DNA from: Phycisphaerales bacterium | GTDB taxonomy: Bacteria > Planctomycetota > Phycisphaerae > Phycisphaerales > SM1A02 | Assembly (NCBI GenBank): GCA_029246705.1 | Contig: JAQWMQ010000042.1 | Coordinates: 1-35,602 of the forward strand | Direction: 5' to 3' | DNA length: 35,602 nt | Shown here: positions 23,337 to 31,004 of the stretch, piece by piece | Layout of the letters: each line of letters begins with the position of its first letter | How positions within the stretch are numbered: the first letter of the stretch is position 1 | Made by a program: the position numbers and the translations under genes | Notes under the pieces: model-generated | Databases searched by the model: none | What the model was told of the DNA's origin: nothing | The model's input: only the letters and a program-made list of their open reading frames with translations

Positions 23337-26300
23337 CGTTCCGCAGTCTCCTCGAGGTCGGAGTGTCGCAGGGAGAGCAGGTCCCTGAGCTTCTCGGTGG
23401 AGAGATCCGTGACCCAGGATTCACCTGCACCGATGATTCGTTCGGCGAGCTCGGTCTTCTGTTCGATCATCTGATCGACTCGTTCCTCGAGCGTGCCCAC
23501 CGAGATCATCTTGTTCACGTTGACGGTCCTGTCCTGTCCGATTCGGAAGGCACGGTCGGTCGCCTGGTTCTCGACCGCCGGGTTCCACCAGCGGTCGTAG
23601 TGGAACACGTGGTTGGCAGCGGTGAGGTTCAAGCCGACACCGCCGGCCTTGAGGCTGAGGATGAAGATGGGCGTGGCCGCGTCCTTCGTCTGGAAGCGGT
23701 CCACCAGCTGGTCGCGTCGCGTCTGCGGTGTTCCGCCATGGAGGAACAACGGGTCGACGTCGAATTCATGACGGATCATCGAGACCAGCAGGTGTCCCAT
23801 CTGGCGGTATTGCGAGAATATCAGTGCGTGGTCGCCGTTCGCGATCACCTCTTCGAGCATTTCCGCGAGACGCGTGGACTTGCCCGAGCGTTCCGGCGTG
23901 GGCTCGCCGGCATCGGCGCCGATCGAATCGAGGTAGTGCGCCGGGTGGTTGCAGATCTGCTTGAGCTTGACCAGGGAGGCGAGCACCAGTCCGCGACGGC
24001 GAATGCCTTCGGCGGTGTCGACCTTGCGAAGCATCTCCTCGACCACCGCGTCGTAGAGCTGGGCCTGCTCCGGGGTCAAGGTGACGATCTGCTTGGTCTC
24101 CACCAACGGGGGCAGGTCGGTGATCACGTTCTTGTCGGTCTTGAGTCGACGCAGGATGAAAGGCTGGACGAGTTCCCGGAGTCGATGTGACTGCTGCTTG
24201 TCTCGGTGACGTTCGATCGGCAGTGCGAAGCGTCTCCTGAAATCAGCCGAGGTTCCCAGGTATCCCGGACAGCAGAACTCCATGATCGACCAGAGTTCGG
24301 TCAGTCGGTTCTCGACGGGGGTACCGGTGAGCGCGATGCGGTGCCGGCTCTTCATCGCTCGAATCGCCGCGGTCTGCTTGGTCGGCGGGTTCTTGATGTG
24401 CTGCGCCTCGTCGAGGGTCACGCGCCACCATTCGACCTCCTCGAGGAGTTCGCGGTCCCTGGTCACCAGGGAGTAGGTGGTGATGATGACGTCGTTCTCC
24501 CGGGTGATCTTGAGGAAGTCCTCACCCATCGGTCTTCCCAGGCCGTGCTGGAGGTGGACATTCAGTTCCGGTGCGAACCGGTTGAGTTCGCGCTTCCAGT
24601 TGCCGAGCACCGACATCGGCACGACGAGAAGCGTCGGGCCGATCATCGAGGGGTCCTGTGCCTTCTGTCGTTCGTACTGGAGCAGGGCGATGAGCTGGAT
24701 GGTCTTGCCCAGACCCATGTCATCGGCAAGGCAGGCGCCGAGACCGAATCGGTCGAGGAAGGTCAGCCAACTGAGACCCATGAGCTGGTAGGGACGCAGC
24801 GAACCCCTGAAGAGTTCGGGTTGTTCGACCGCATTGAGTCGCTGGTCGAGCTCGACGTCGCCGAAGACCTGCGCGACCCAGCCGGTCGCCTTCATGCCGA
24901 GAATGGGAAGCGAATTCTCCGAGCCGTCCACGCCGTGGGCGAGTCGCATCGCCTCGAGCACCGACATCTCCCCGCCCGGGTGGGCGTTGACGAACTCGGC
25001 TGCTCCCTCGACATCCTCGACCCGGATCTCGACCCACTGGCCGTCGACCCTGACCAGCGGTGTTCCTTGTGCGGCGAGCTCCCGGAATTCCTCCAGGGTC
25101 ACCGGCTTCTCTCCGAGGGAGATCTGCCAGGAGTAGTTCACCAGGCTGTGAAGCCCGAGATCACCGTGCCTGGCCGGGCCCGAACCCCAGGTTCCGCCGC
25201 TGTCGCTTTCCAGGGGATCCGACTCGATCAGCAGGCGTGCGGCGAGTCGGCTCTGGCTGCGGCCCCACCATCCGGGGACCAGCACCTCGACGCCGCTTTC
25301 GGCGAGGATCGGGCGCATTTCCCTGAGGAATTCGTATGCATGATCCAGCGAAAGGTCGATGCCGATCGGCGACGAGCTTGCCAGTGCTTCCTCGAGTCGC
25401 GGCCAGATGCGTGCCGCTCTTGCCAGTTCGGCGAGCAACACGTCCTCGGCGGTCTCGCGTTCGCCGCCGATTCGCGAAAGCATCTGGTCACCGGCGGAAT
25501 CCGGGTTCCAGATTCGTTCCGCATCGATCATGATCGGCGGGTCGTCGGTGGTGACCAGGTGGAAGGAAAGTCGCCAGTGTCCGCTGATCACGTTCGCGTC
25601 GTCGGGGTCGGTCTCGGGTTCGCTGAGTTGCAGGCAGAGCCGCACCACCCTGGACGCGCTGCTGTCATCGAGGTGTGCGATCCACATGCGTGCCGACCTG
25701 AGCATCTGCAGTTCGCCGCCGTGCAGGACCGGGATCTCGTTCGAATCCTTCAGCAGTCCCGACAGCCACCCGGCATGCTGGTCTCCAAGCAGGTCACGTC
25801 CGTCGATCGCCTCGGGATAGTCGTCTTCGATGAGGATCTGGCGCACCGTCGAGTCGCAGATCCCACGCATCGCGCTTTCGAGGATGTTCCACGGGTCCGA
25901 GTCGTTGCGGTCGACCACCGAACAGACCACTGCGGGAGTCGATGCCAGCAGGTGTGCGACCCGGGCACTGGTCTCGCGGTCGTTCAGCCACGGAAGCCAG
26001 CTGGCTCGAAGATCGCCGTCCCTTTCCTGGACCATCGTCGGTATGAATCGCTGGTTCTGCAGGAGATCCAGGATCAGTCGTCCGGTCTCGATCCAGTATC
26101 GCATCTCGTGTCCGGCATCGAAGGCGGTGTGCTCGACGTGGTCCTCGATCCTGAGCAGGATCTCGGCCACGCGCTCGTTCTTCACCGGAACGGTCTTCAC
26201 TTCGACCGGTTCGAGCTGGAGCCCTTCGGCGTCCAGTGACCAGCGCATCCTGGAGGCAAGGCGTTCACTCGGTTCCGGAACCAACTGCGTGCCGACCCGT

Positions 26301-26647
26301 CGGTGGGGCAGGCACATCCTGGCTTCACCCAGGTCCTGCACGTCGTCGGCACCGAGGATGCCGGCGTCGACCAGGTGCTTGAGCAGGTGCTCGCCGGACA
26401 ACGTGTAGGTGTGTGGTTCGACCTTCGCTTCGACCACCACCGCGGTCGCGGTTGTTTCTTCGGCTTCCCCGGTTTCGTCGATGACTTCCGACGAGGTCGC
26501 GTCGACCTGTTCGGTCATGAGATCGTTGTCTTCGATCTCGATGGAAGGAACCGTCGGCTGGCTGGCGAAGGCGGCGGAAGCGGCTTCCTCCGATTCCGCC
26601 CAAAGGTGCAGCGCGTTGCGTGTCCAGACAGCATGAAGAACGAACAT
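23333..26647 (-). CDS. SNF2/Rad54-family DEAD-like ATPase (bacterial HepA/RapA-like group)
   Basis: A 1104-residue DNA-dependent translocase. The N-terminal half is the bacterial SNF2-associated region, starting with the typical VLHAVWT...ALHLWAES. The ATPase core has motif I DDMGLGKTIQLIALL (Lys648), Ia TLLVVPMSVLGNWKREL, motif II LDEAQHIKN (Asp746), III LTGTPVENR, V-like ILSLKAGGVGLNLT and VI QATDRAFRIGQDRTV. The open frame reaches 26722, but that ATG falls inside a hairpin after the tRNA. The conserved N-terminus fits ATG 26647, with an in-frame GTG eight codons earlier also possible. It lies downstream of tRNA-Lys and is translationally coupled to the SWIM gene. Confidence 0.93.
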   Translation of the reverse strand: MFVLHAVWTRNALHLWAESEEAASAAFASQPTVPSIEIEDNDLMTEQVDATSSEVIDETGEAEETTATAVVVEAKVEPHTYTLSGEHLLKHLVDAGILGADDVQDLGEARMCLPHRRVGTQLVPEPSERLASRMRWSLDAEGLQLEPVEVKTVPVKNERVAEILLRIEDHVEHTAFDAGHEMRYWIETGRLILDLLQNQRFIPTMVQERDGDLRASWLPWLNDRETSARVAHLLASTPAVVCSVVDRNDSDPWNILESAMRGICDSTVRQILIEDDYPEAIDGRDLLGDQHAGWLSGLLKDSNEIPVLHGGELQMLRSARMWIAHLDDSSASRVVRLCLQLSEPETDPDDANVISGHWRLSFHLVTTDDPPIMIDAERIWNPDSAGDQMLSRIGGERETAEDVLLAELARAARIWPRLEEALASSSPIGIDLSLDHAYEFLREMRPILAESGVEVLVPGWWGRSQSRLAARLLIESDPLESDSGGTWGSGPARHGDLGLHSLVNYSWQISLGEKPVTLEEFRELAAQGTPLVRVDGQWVEIRVEDVEGAAEFVNAHPGGEMSVLEAMRLAHGVDGSENSLPILGMKATGWVAQVFGDVELDQRLNAVEQPELFRGSLRPYQLMGLSWLTFLDRFGLGACLADDMGLGKTIQLIALLQYERQKAQDPSMIGPTLLVVPMSVLGNWKRELNRFAPELNVHLQHGLGRPMGEDFLKITRENDVIITTYSLVTRDRELLEEVEWWRVTLDEAQHIKNPPTKQTAAIRAMKSRHRIALTGTPVENRLTELWSIMEFCCPGYLGTSADFRRRFALPIERHRDKQQSHRLRELVQPFILRRLKTDKNVITDLPPLVETKQIVTLTPEQAQLYDAVVEEMLRKVDTAEGIRRRGLVLASLVKLKQICNHPAHYLDSIGADAGEPTPERSGKSTRLAEMLEEVIANGDHALIFSQYRQMGHLLVSMIRHEFDVDPLFLHGGTPQTRRDQLVDRFQTKDAATPIFILSLKAGGVGLNLTAANHVFHYDRWWNPAVENQATDRAFRIGQDRTVNVNKMISVGTLEERVDQMIEQKTELAERIIGAGESWVTDLSTEKLRDLLSLRHSDLEETAER

Positions 26648-26702
26648 GAAGACGAGGGCTCCGTGATGCACGGTCCATTCGGGCGCACGAATCTTGTGCT
26701 TG

Positions 26703-26728
26703 CCCCGGGCGCCAACTGGCACCCGGGG
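26703..26728 (-). other. Perfect hairpin after tRNA-Lys
   Basis: CCCCGGGTGCC, loop AGTT, GGCGCCCGGGG: eleven pairs including one G-T, lying 15 to 40 bases after the tRNA 3' end and before the helicase start. There is no T run, so it is either a weak terminator or a processing structure for a tRNA-helicase transcript. Confidence 0.5.
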
Positions 26729-26742
26729 GGCGAGGGAGGTAC

Positions 26743-26815
26743 TGATTCCGCTGGGGCTCGAACCCAGGACCTAGCGATTAAAAGTCGCTTGCTCTGCCAA
26801 CTGAGCTACGGAATC
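26743..26815 (-). tRNA. tRNA-Lys (anticodon TTT)
   Basis: A 73-base cloverleaf. The acceptor stem GATTCCG pairs with CGGAATC, the D arm is TAGCTCAGTTGGCAGAGCA, the anticodon stem is AGCGA/TCGCT around CTTTTAA (anticodon TTT), and the T arm is CTGGGTTCGAGCCCCAG. The discriminator is A and CCA is not encoded. A TACACT box, possibly its -10, lies 11 bases upstream (plus-strand 26827-26832). Confidence 0.97.
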
Positions 26816-27122
26816 GAGAATCACCCAGTGTAGCGTCCCCCCGGCCTCTTTTCGGGTTGCCGTCCACCGGTCCACCAAACCGGCCGGTCCCATTTGGGGG
26901 CTTGTTCAGCCTGTGCGGCCATTTCTGCCCTTGCCGGGGCGTGGTTTCCCGGCCTTCTCACACGCTCTGGTGGATGTTGGGCTTTCTTTCGCCGATCACT
27001 CCTGCAGCCGCGGAGCGGCCGAATTCGACAGTGTCCGGCCCGAATGGCCCCGGAGGGGGGTTTGACGGGCGTTCTGCCTTGTTCAGGCCGGGTGTCTCCG
27101 ACGCCCATCAGGAGCCTCACTG
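26816..27122. other. 307-base divergent intergenic region
   Basis: No gene seen. It should hold the tRNA-Lys promoter (candidate TACACT at 26827-26832, minus strand) and the promoter of the PD40 lipoprotein, for which I find no convincing -35/-10 pair. AGGAG, about eight bases before ATG 27123, is the ribosome site. Confidence 0.5.
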
Positions 27123-28292
27123 ATGCATTCGAATCCAGCCCTCGTCGACTTCACCCTGGTTGTCGGGCGTCAGTGCCAACGCCTGTGCTGGCTTCTTGCC
27201 GGGATCGCGGCCCTGTCCCTGACGGCGTGCCAGACCTGTCCCTGTACCCAGGGGCATGTGCAAGGGGCCCGGGCCGAAACGATGATGTTCGGTCAGCTGC
27301 CTGGATTCGCGGTTGATGCACCGTCATCCGCCTCGAATACGAGTCACGCAAAGGCCGCTCATCTTTCCACGACTTCGACGCCGGAAGCGAGCCTGACCCA
27401 GGTCTCCTTTGCCATGGAAGGCGCCGATTTCGACCCCGAGGTCGATCCCTCCGGCACCTGGATCGTCTACGCCTCGACCCAGCATGACGCTCGAGCGGAC
27501 ATCTATCGCAAGCAGATCGACGGGCGTACCCAGGTGCAGCTGACCCGGGACGATGCCGATGACGTGATGCCTGCGATCAGCCCGGACGGACGAAACATCG
27601 TCTTTGCCAGCAACCGCTCGGGAAACTGGGACATCTGGATGATGTCGATCAACGGGGGGGCTGCCACCCAGCTGACCTCGGAAGCCGACCATGAACTGCA
27701 TCCCGGTTTTTCCCCCGATGGCCGCCATGTCGCCTATTGCCGCCAGAACGACTATTCCGGCCGTTGGGAGATCTGGACCTTCGATATCACCCGTCCGGGG
27801 GCTCGTTCCTACGTCTGTGACGGACTCTTTCCCCAGTGGTCACCGGAACCGGGGCGAAACACCCTGCTTTTCCAGCGTCCTCGAGAACGGGGCAGTCGTC
27901 TGTTCGGCATCTGGACGATCGACGTGGATGATGGCCGAGGTGCCAGCCCGACCGAGATCCTCTCTTCAAGTGAAGCAGCGATCATGCACCCATCATGGTC
28001 GCCGGATGGACGATCGATCTGTTTCTGCAGCGTATCGCTGCCGCCCGCCGGATCGGCCCTCTGGCCCGAACAGGCCAATATCTGGCTGGTCAAGGTCGAC
28101 GGCACGCAGCGCGTATCCCTGACCACCAGTCGCTTCAGGAACATGCAGCCCACCTGGAGTGGTGACGGCAGGATCTACTTCGTCTCCGACCGTGGGGGCG
28201 CTGACAGCCTCTGGTCGATCCAGGCGGATCAGCCCGACAAGTTCAGTCGCGGCACCCTGGCGAGCTTCGAAGAGACCGAAGAGGACAATTGA
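27123..28292 (+). CDS. PD40/TolB-type beta-propeller lipoprotein
   Basis: A 389-residue predicted lipoprotein (lipobox LSLTAC, Cys36). After a low-complexity linker come at least five PD40 propeller repeats: PEVDPSGTWIVYAST, PAISPDGRNIVFASNRSG, PGFSPDGRHVAYC, PSWSPDGRSICFC and PTWSGDGRIYFVSDRGG. The arrangement resembles the TolB propeller, but the TolB N-terminal domain is absent; notably, the next gene encodes a lipoprotein with a TolB-N/CsgG-like core, so the two could be a split functional pair (inference). Several cysteines follow the lipobox (CQTCPC). It probably works in the periplasm, anchored to a membrane. Confidence 0.87.
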   Translation: MHSNPALVDFTLVVGRQCQRLCWLLAGIAALSLTACQTCPCTQGHVQGARAETMMFGQLPGFAVDAPSSASNTSHAKAAHLSTTSTPEASLTQVSFAMEGADFDPEVDPSGTWIVYASTQHDARADIYRKQIDGRTQVQLTRDDADDVMPAISPDGRNIVFASNRSGNWDIWMMSINGGAATQLTSEADHELHPGFSPDGRHVAYCRQNDYSGRWEIWTFDITRPGARSYVCDGLFPQWSPEPGRNTLLFQRPRERGSRLFGIWTIDVDDGRGASPTEILSSSEAAIMHPSWSPDGRSICFCSVSLPPAGSALWPEQANIWLVKVDGTQRVSLTTSRFRNMQPTWSGDGRIYFVSDRGGADSLWSIQADQPDKFSRGTLASFEETEEDN

Positions 28293-28294
28293 AC

Positions 28295-28310
28295 GCCCGC
28301 TCGAGCGGGC
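28295..28310 (+). other. Short palindrome, possible weak terminator
   Basis: GCCCGC-TCGA-GCGGGC follows the stop at 28292 at once, but only two T residues come after it. Confidence 0.3.
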
Positions 28311-28344
28311 TTCGCTCGGGCATCGAAACGGGCCTGGTTCGACC

Positions 28345-28387
28345 CAGGGCGCTTGCTGGCAATTCCTCAATGTCAGCAAGCGCCCTG
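28345..28387. other. Perfect 14-bp inverted repeat between the two lipoprotein genes
   Basis: CAGGGCGCTTGCTG and its exact complement CAGCAAGCGCCCTG flank a 15-base loop. There is no T run on either side. It lies 50 bases before ATG 28438. Confidence 0.7.
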
Positions 28388-28437
28388 TGCCGATTGAATT
28401 GGTGGCGGGTTGGAACCCGCTTTGCAGGCAGGAAGCC

Positions 28438-29229
28438 ATGACAAGTGCATGTCCCTCATTATCGTTTCGGATTCGGCAGTTTCTGCGCCTTCCGATGGTT
28501 CCACTCCTGGCCGGTGTGTTGTTTGTCGCGCTTTCGGGTGGCTGTCGCTACCAGGCGCCGACCGGCCTGAATTCACCCTGGCTGCCCCGGCAGCAGGTCT
28601 GGGCGGTGGCGCCTCTTGCCAATGAGAGTGGTGTGAGCTCGGTTGATCGACTGGCGATCACCGACTCGCTCATCCTGGAAACGGCGTCGATCGAAGGCGT
28701 CGATGTCCTGCCCCTCAACCGAACGCTTGATGCCATGCTTGCTCTTCAGATCGGTCTGGACGGCATTCCCACCGTCGAGGAGTACCAGGTTCTTCTCCAG
28801 ACGATTGGCGCGGATGCCATCATCGTGGGAACGGTGATTGCCTACGATCCCTACCAGCCCCTGCGTCTGGGTGCTTCGATACAGCTGATCCAGTCGCCCT
28901 CGGCGGCCCGGACGGCGTTCGACCCGCGTGCCTTGACCCTGTCGATCTCGGATCGCATGAACCAACCGCCCCAGGAGGCGCCTACGCCACTTATTCAGGC
29001 TTCTGGCATCTATGACGCCGAGAATCATGGTGTCCTGATCGCCCTCGAGTCCTATGCCAAGGGGCGCTCGACGCATGACCTCGCTCGCAGCGGGGTCGGC
29101 CTCTACCTGCTCGACATGGACGAATACTCCGAATTCGTCTTTCACGAGCTCCTGAGCCGCCTTGTCGTCCGCGCCCAGATCGCGATGGAAGCCGCCATGA
29201 ACCGTGCCATGGCCGACGCTTCTTCCTGA
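28438..29229 (+). CDS. Lipoprotein with CsgG/TolB-N-like domain
   Basis: A 263-residue predicted lipoprotein. The signal peptide MVPLLAGVLFVALSGGC gives Cys36. The core runs WAVAPLANESGVSSVDRLAI, then VLPLNRTLDAML, then IGADAIIVGTVIAYDPYQPL. This pattern (a strand ending in P-x-x-N-x-S, later G-A-D-x-I-x-x-G-x-V) is typical of CsgG, FlgT and TolB N-terminal domains, which build outer-membrane assemblies. AGGAAG lies just before ATG 28438. The gene follows the PD40 lipoprotein in the same direction with a hairpin between them. The assignment is by pattern, not by search. Confidence 0.75.
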   Translation: MTSACPSLSFRIRQFLRLPMVPLLAGVLFVALSGGCRYQAPTGLNSPWLPRQQVWAVAPLANESGVSSVDRLAITDSLILETASIEGVDVLPLNRTLDAMLALQIGLDGIPTVEEYQVLLQTIGADAIIVGTVIAYDPYQPLRLGASIQLIQSPSAARTAFDPRALTLSISDRMNQPPQEAPTPLIQASGIYDAENHGVLIALESYAKGRSTHDLARSGVGLYLLDMDEYSEFVFHELLSRLVVRAQIAMEAAMNRAMADASS

Positions 29230-29550
29230 TCCTCGATCAATTACTCAGAATCATTTTCCGGCTTCTCGCGTTGTGAGCGGGGTTCTGCGGGGTTTTTAAC
29301 CCAGCAGTCCGATACACACTCAACCGAGTCCGAAAAACCGTCGATGACAAGGACGCACTCGTCGCGTCCAAGTGTTCCTGCCTCACGGCAGGGCAGGTGG
29401 CGAGGGACATGTAATAAGGAGGCGGGACATCGTACGGTCGTCACGATGTCCAAGGCCTGGTGGGCGACGACCAAACGGACCGGATCCCTCGACTGAGGTA
29501 GTACGAATCAGTACAGGGTCTTGCCGGAACCAGTCCTTGAGTTGCAACCC
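29230..29550. other. 321-base intergenic region before the xer gene
   Basis: No gene is well supported. It holds an imperfect hairpin at about 29286-29308 (CTGC-GGGTT...AACCC-GCAG), a Shine-Dalgarno-like AAGGAGG at 29416-29422 with no start at usable distance, and a perfect nine-pair stem at 29425-29451. A 77-codon frame on the minus strand (29241-29474) starts at TTG without a ribosome site and is not called. Confidence 0.45.
29425..29451. other. Nine-base-pair inverted repeat upstream of xer
   Basis: GGACATCGT, nine-base spacer ACGGTCGTC, ACGATGTCC. It could be an operator, an RNA hairpin or a recombinase site; no dif-like arms were recognised. Confidence 0.5.
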
Positions 29551-30561
29551 ATGAGCGAGCATCTTCCAATCGTCGAACGCTTCATCGCCTACTTGAACGA
29601 GGAGCGTCACTTCAGCCCCTATACCGGTCGTTGCTACGGCCTGGATCTGCGGCAGTTCACCGACTACCTCCGCTCCGCCCATTCGGTGGCTTGCGACGAG
29701 GCGATCGAGACCGCAGCCTTCGAGCGTCGGCTCGCCGGCGGCGAACCGGATACCTCCGGCGCCACCTGCACCGACCTCATTCTCTGCGCCGATGTCGAGA
29801 CCATCCGTGGTTTCATCGCGCACCTCGGCGGGCAGGACTACTCCGCGGCCACCATGGCGCGGAAGATCGCGACACTTCGTTCCTTCCACAAGTGGATGGA
29901 ACGCAAGGGTCTGGTCAAGACCAACCCCATGGTCCTCATCCGCACCCCCAAGCAGGCGAAGCGTCTTCCCAAGGCGATCTCGGTCGACCAGATCGAACGA
30001 CTGCTCTCCGCACCCAACGACGCCGACCTGCTCGGTGCCCGTGACCGTGCGATCCTCGAGGTGCTCTACTCCACCGGAATCCGCGTCAGCGAAGTCGTCG
30101 GTATCAACCGCGGCGACGTCGACGATCAGGGTGAGGCGATCATCATCCGCGGCAAGGGCCGTCGTGAACGCCTGGTCCCGCTGGGCGCCCACGCGCTCAA
30201 GGCCCTGCGTCACTACATCGGCATGCACGACCAGCAGTTGTCCGCTGCCGGCCTGGCCGCCACCACCGAATCCGATTCCGCCCTCTTCGTCAACAAGCAC
30301 GGTGGCCGCCTGAGCAGTCGTTCGGTGCGCCGGAAGGTCTCCAAGTACCTCGCCGAAGTCGGCCTGGACCCCGAGATCAGCCCCCACACCATTCGTCACT
30401 CCTTCGCGACGCACCTGCTCGACAACGGCGCCGACCTTCGTTCGGTGCAGGAGCTCCTGGGTCACCAGTCGCTCAGTTCCACGCAGGTCTACACGCACCT
30501 TTCGCGCAAGCGCATGCGTGACACCTACGACCAGGCCCATCCCCGAGCGGAATCCGCCTGA
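29551..30561 (+). CDS. xerC: Tyrosine recombinase of the XerC/XerD type
   Basis: A site-specific recombinase that resolves chromosome dimers at dif in most bacteria. The 336 residues carry the full catalytic set: Arg178 (STGIRVSEV), Lys202 (RGKGRRERLVPLG), His279 and Arg282 (HTIRHSFATHLL), His305 (LLGHQSLSSTQ) and nucleophile Tyr314 (VYTHLSRKR). The N-terminal core-binding SAM-like domain is enlarged by about 30 residues (roughly 45-78) against typical 300-residue Xer proteins. C versus D cannot be settled here. No strong ribosome site precedes ATG 29551; a TTG at 29521 is in frame. A strong terminator follows. A divergent fragment of a homologous gene lies 250 bases downstream. Confidence 0.93.
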   Translation: MSEHLPIVERFIAYLNEERHFSPYTGRCYGLDLRQFTDYLRSAHSVACDEAIETAAFERRLAGGEPDTSGATCTDLILCADVETIRGFIAHLGGQDYSAATMARKIATLRSFHKWMERKGLVKTNPMVLIRTPKQAKRLPKAISVDQIERLLSAPNDADLLGARDRAILEVLYSTGIRVSEVVGINRGDVDDQGEAIIIRGKGRRERLVPLGAHALKALRHYIGMHDQQLSAAGLAATTESDSALFVNKHGGRLSSRSVRRKVSKYLAEVGLDPEISPHTIRHSFATHLLDNGADLRSVQELLGHQSLSSTQVYTHLSRKRMRDTYDQAHPRAESA

Positions 30562-30595
30562 GGTCGCGAGACCCGACCAACCTGATTGAACCCAA

Positions 30596-30626
30596 GCGCC
30601 CCGCGGACTCGTCCGCGGGGCGCTTT
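30596..30626 (+). terminator. Strong Rho-independent terminator of xer
   Basis: GCGCCCCGCGGA, loop CTCG, TCCGCGGGGCGC, then TTT: a perfect 12-pair stem, 34 bases after the xer stop. Confidence 0.85.
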
Positions 30627-30662
30627 CATGATCAAGGGGCATGCCGTGTTCTGGTCATCCGG

Positions 30663-30779
30663 TCACGGGCACGCACCCCAGCAGCGAATCGAGCCACCCT
30701 CGAGCAGCGCGACCGTGTGGTTGCCGCCCGGAGCGACCTCGACAACAACGTCATCCGACTGTATTTGCCCACTGAAACT
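30663..30779 (-). pseudogene. RCC1-repeat tail fragment ending in a dockerin-type WGACP terminus
   Basis: On the minus strand the frame reads VVVEVAPGGNHTVALLEGGS, then IRCWGACP and stop. The GGxHTVALxxGSxxCWG pattern is one RCC1 propeller repeat, common in large secreted planctomycete proteins. Only one repeat is present, with no start, and it runs upstream into unrelated sequence. The last five residues, WGACP, and the DNA around the stop match the end of the dockerin-tailed gene at 32240. I read it as a remnant joined at the shared WG. Confidence 0.6.
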
Positions 30780-30811
30780 CGGCGACCCCAGATGTGAAAA
30801 TTCAAGTCGTC

Positions 30812-30929
30812 TGCGGCAAGAGCTGTCGTGAACGCCTGGTTCCGCTGGGCGCTCACGCGCTGAAGGCGTTGCGTCACTACATCGGCATGCACGACCAGCA
30901 GTTGCCCGCCGCCGCCGGGCAGGCCGCCA
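30812..30929 (+). pseudogene. Fragment of a second Xer recombinase gene
   Basis: About 40 codons match residues 200-240 of the intact recombinase: RERLVPLGAHALKALRHYIG and on through MHDQQL. Over the first 96 bases nine differ. From the GTC/GTT valine to the end of the QQL motif, all five changed codons are synonymous, so it seems to derive from a functional but diverged xer allele rather than a fresh copy of the neighbour. Upstream and downstream xer parts, including the His-Arg-His-Tyr residues, are absent, so it is dead. Confidence 0.85.
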
Positions 30930-31004
30930 GCATCCGGAGTCAAAGGCCAATTCGTGATGTTGATGTTCGTGCGTCGCTCAGTTCGAAACAACTGAATCAA
31001 ATCT

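Noticed and set aside
24206-26239. 677-codon open frame on the plus strand
   Set aside because: Lies wholly antisense to the SNF2 helicase; long antisense frames are expected in GC-rich coding DNA, and its translation has no recognisable motif.
26722-26722. ATG 26722 as start of the SNF2 helicase
   Set aside because: Falls within the hairpin after the tRNA and adds 25 residues without family likeness; the conserved N-terminus starts near ATG 26647.
29405-29455. Possible dif site upstream of xer
   Set aside because: The inverted repeat lacks the typical 11-6-11 arms and the conserved TTATGTTAA-like half; no GC-skew data can be computed here.
29241-29474. 77-codon minus-strand frame upstream of xer
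   Set aside because: Starts at TTG with no ribosome site and no family likeness; kept only as part of the structured-region finding.
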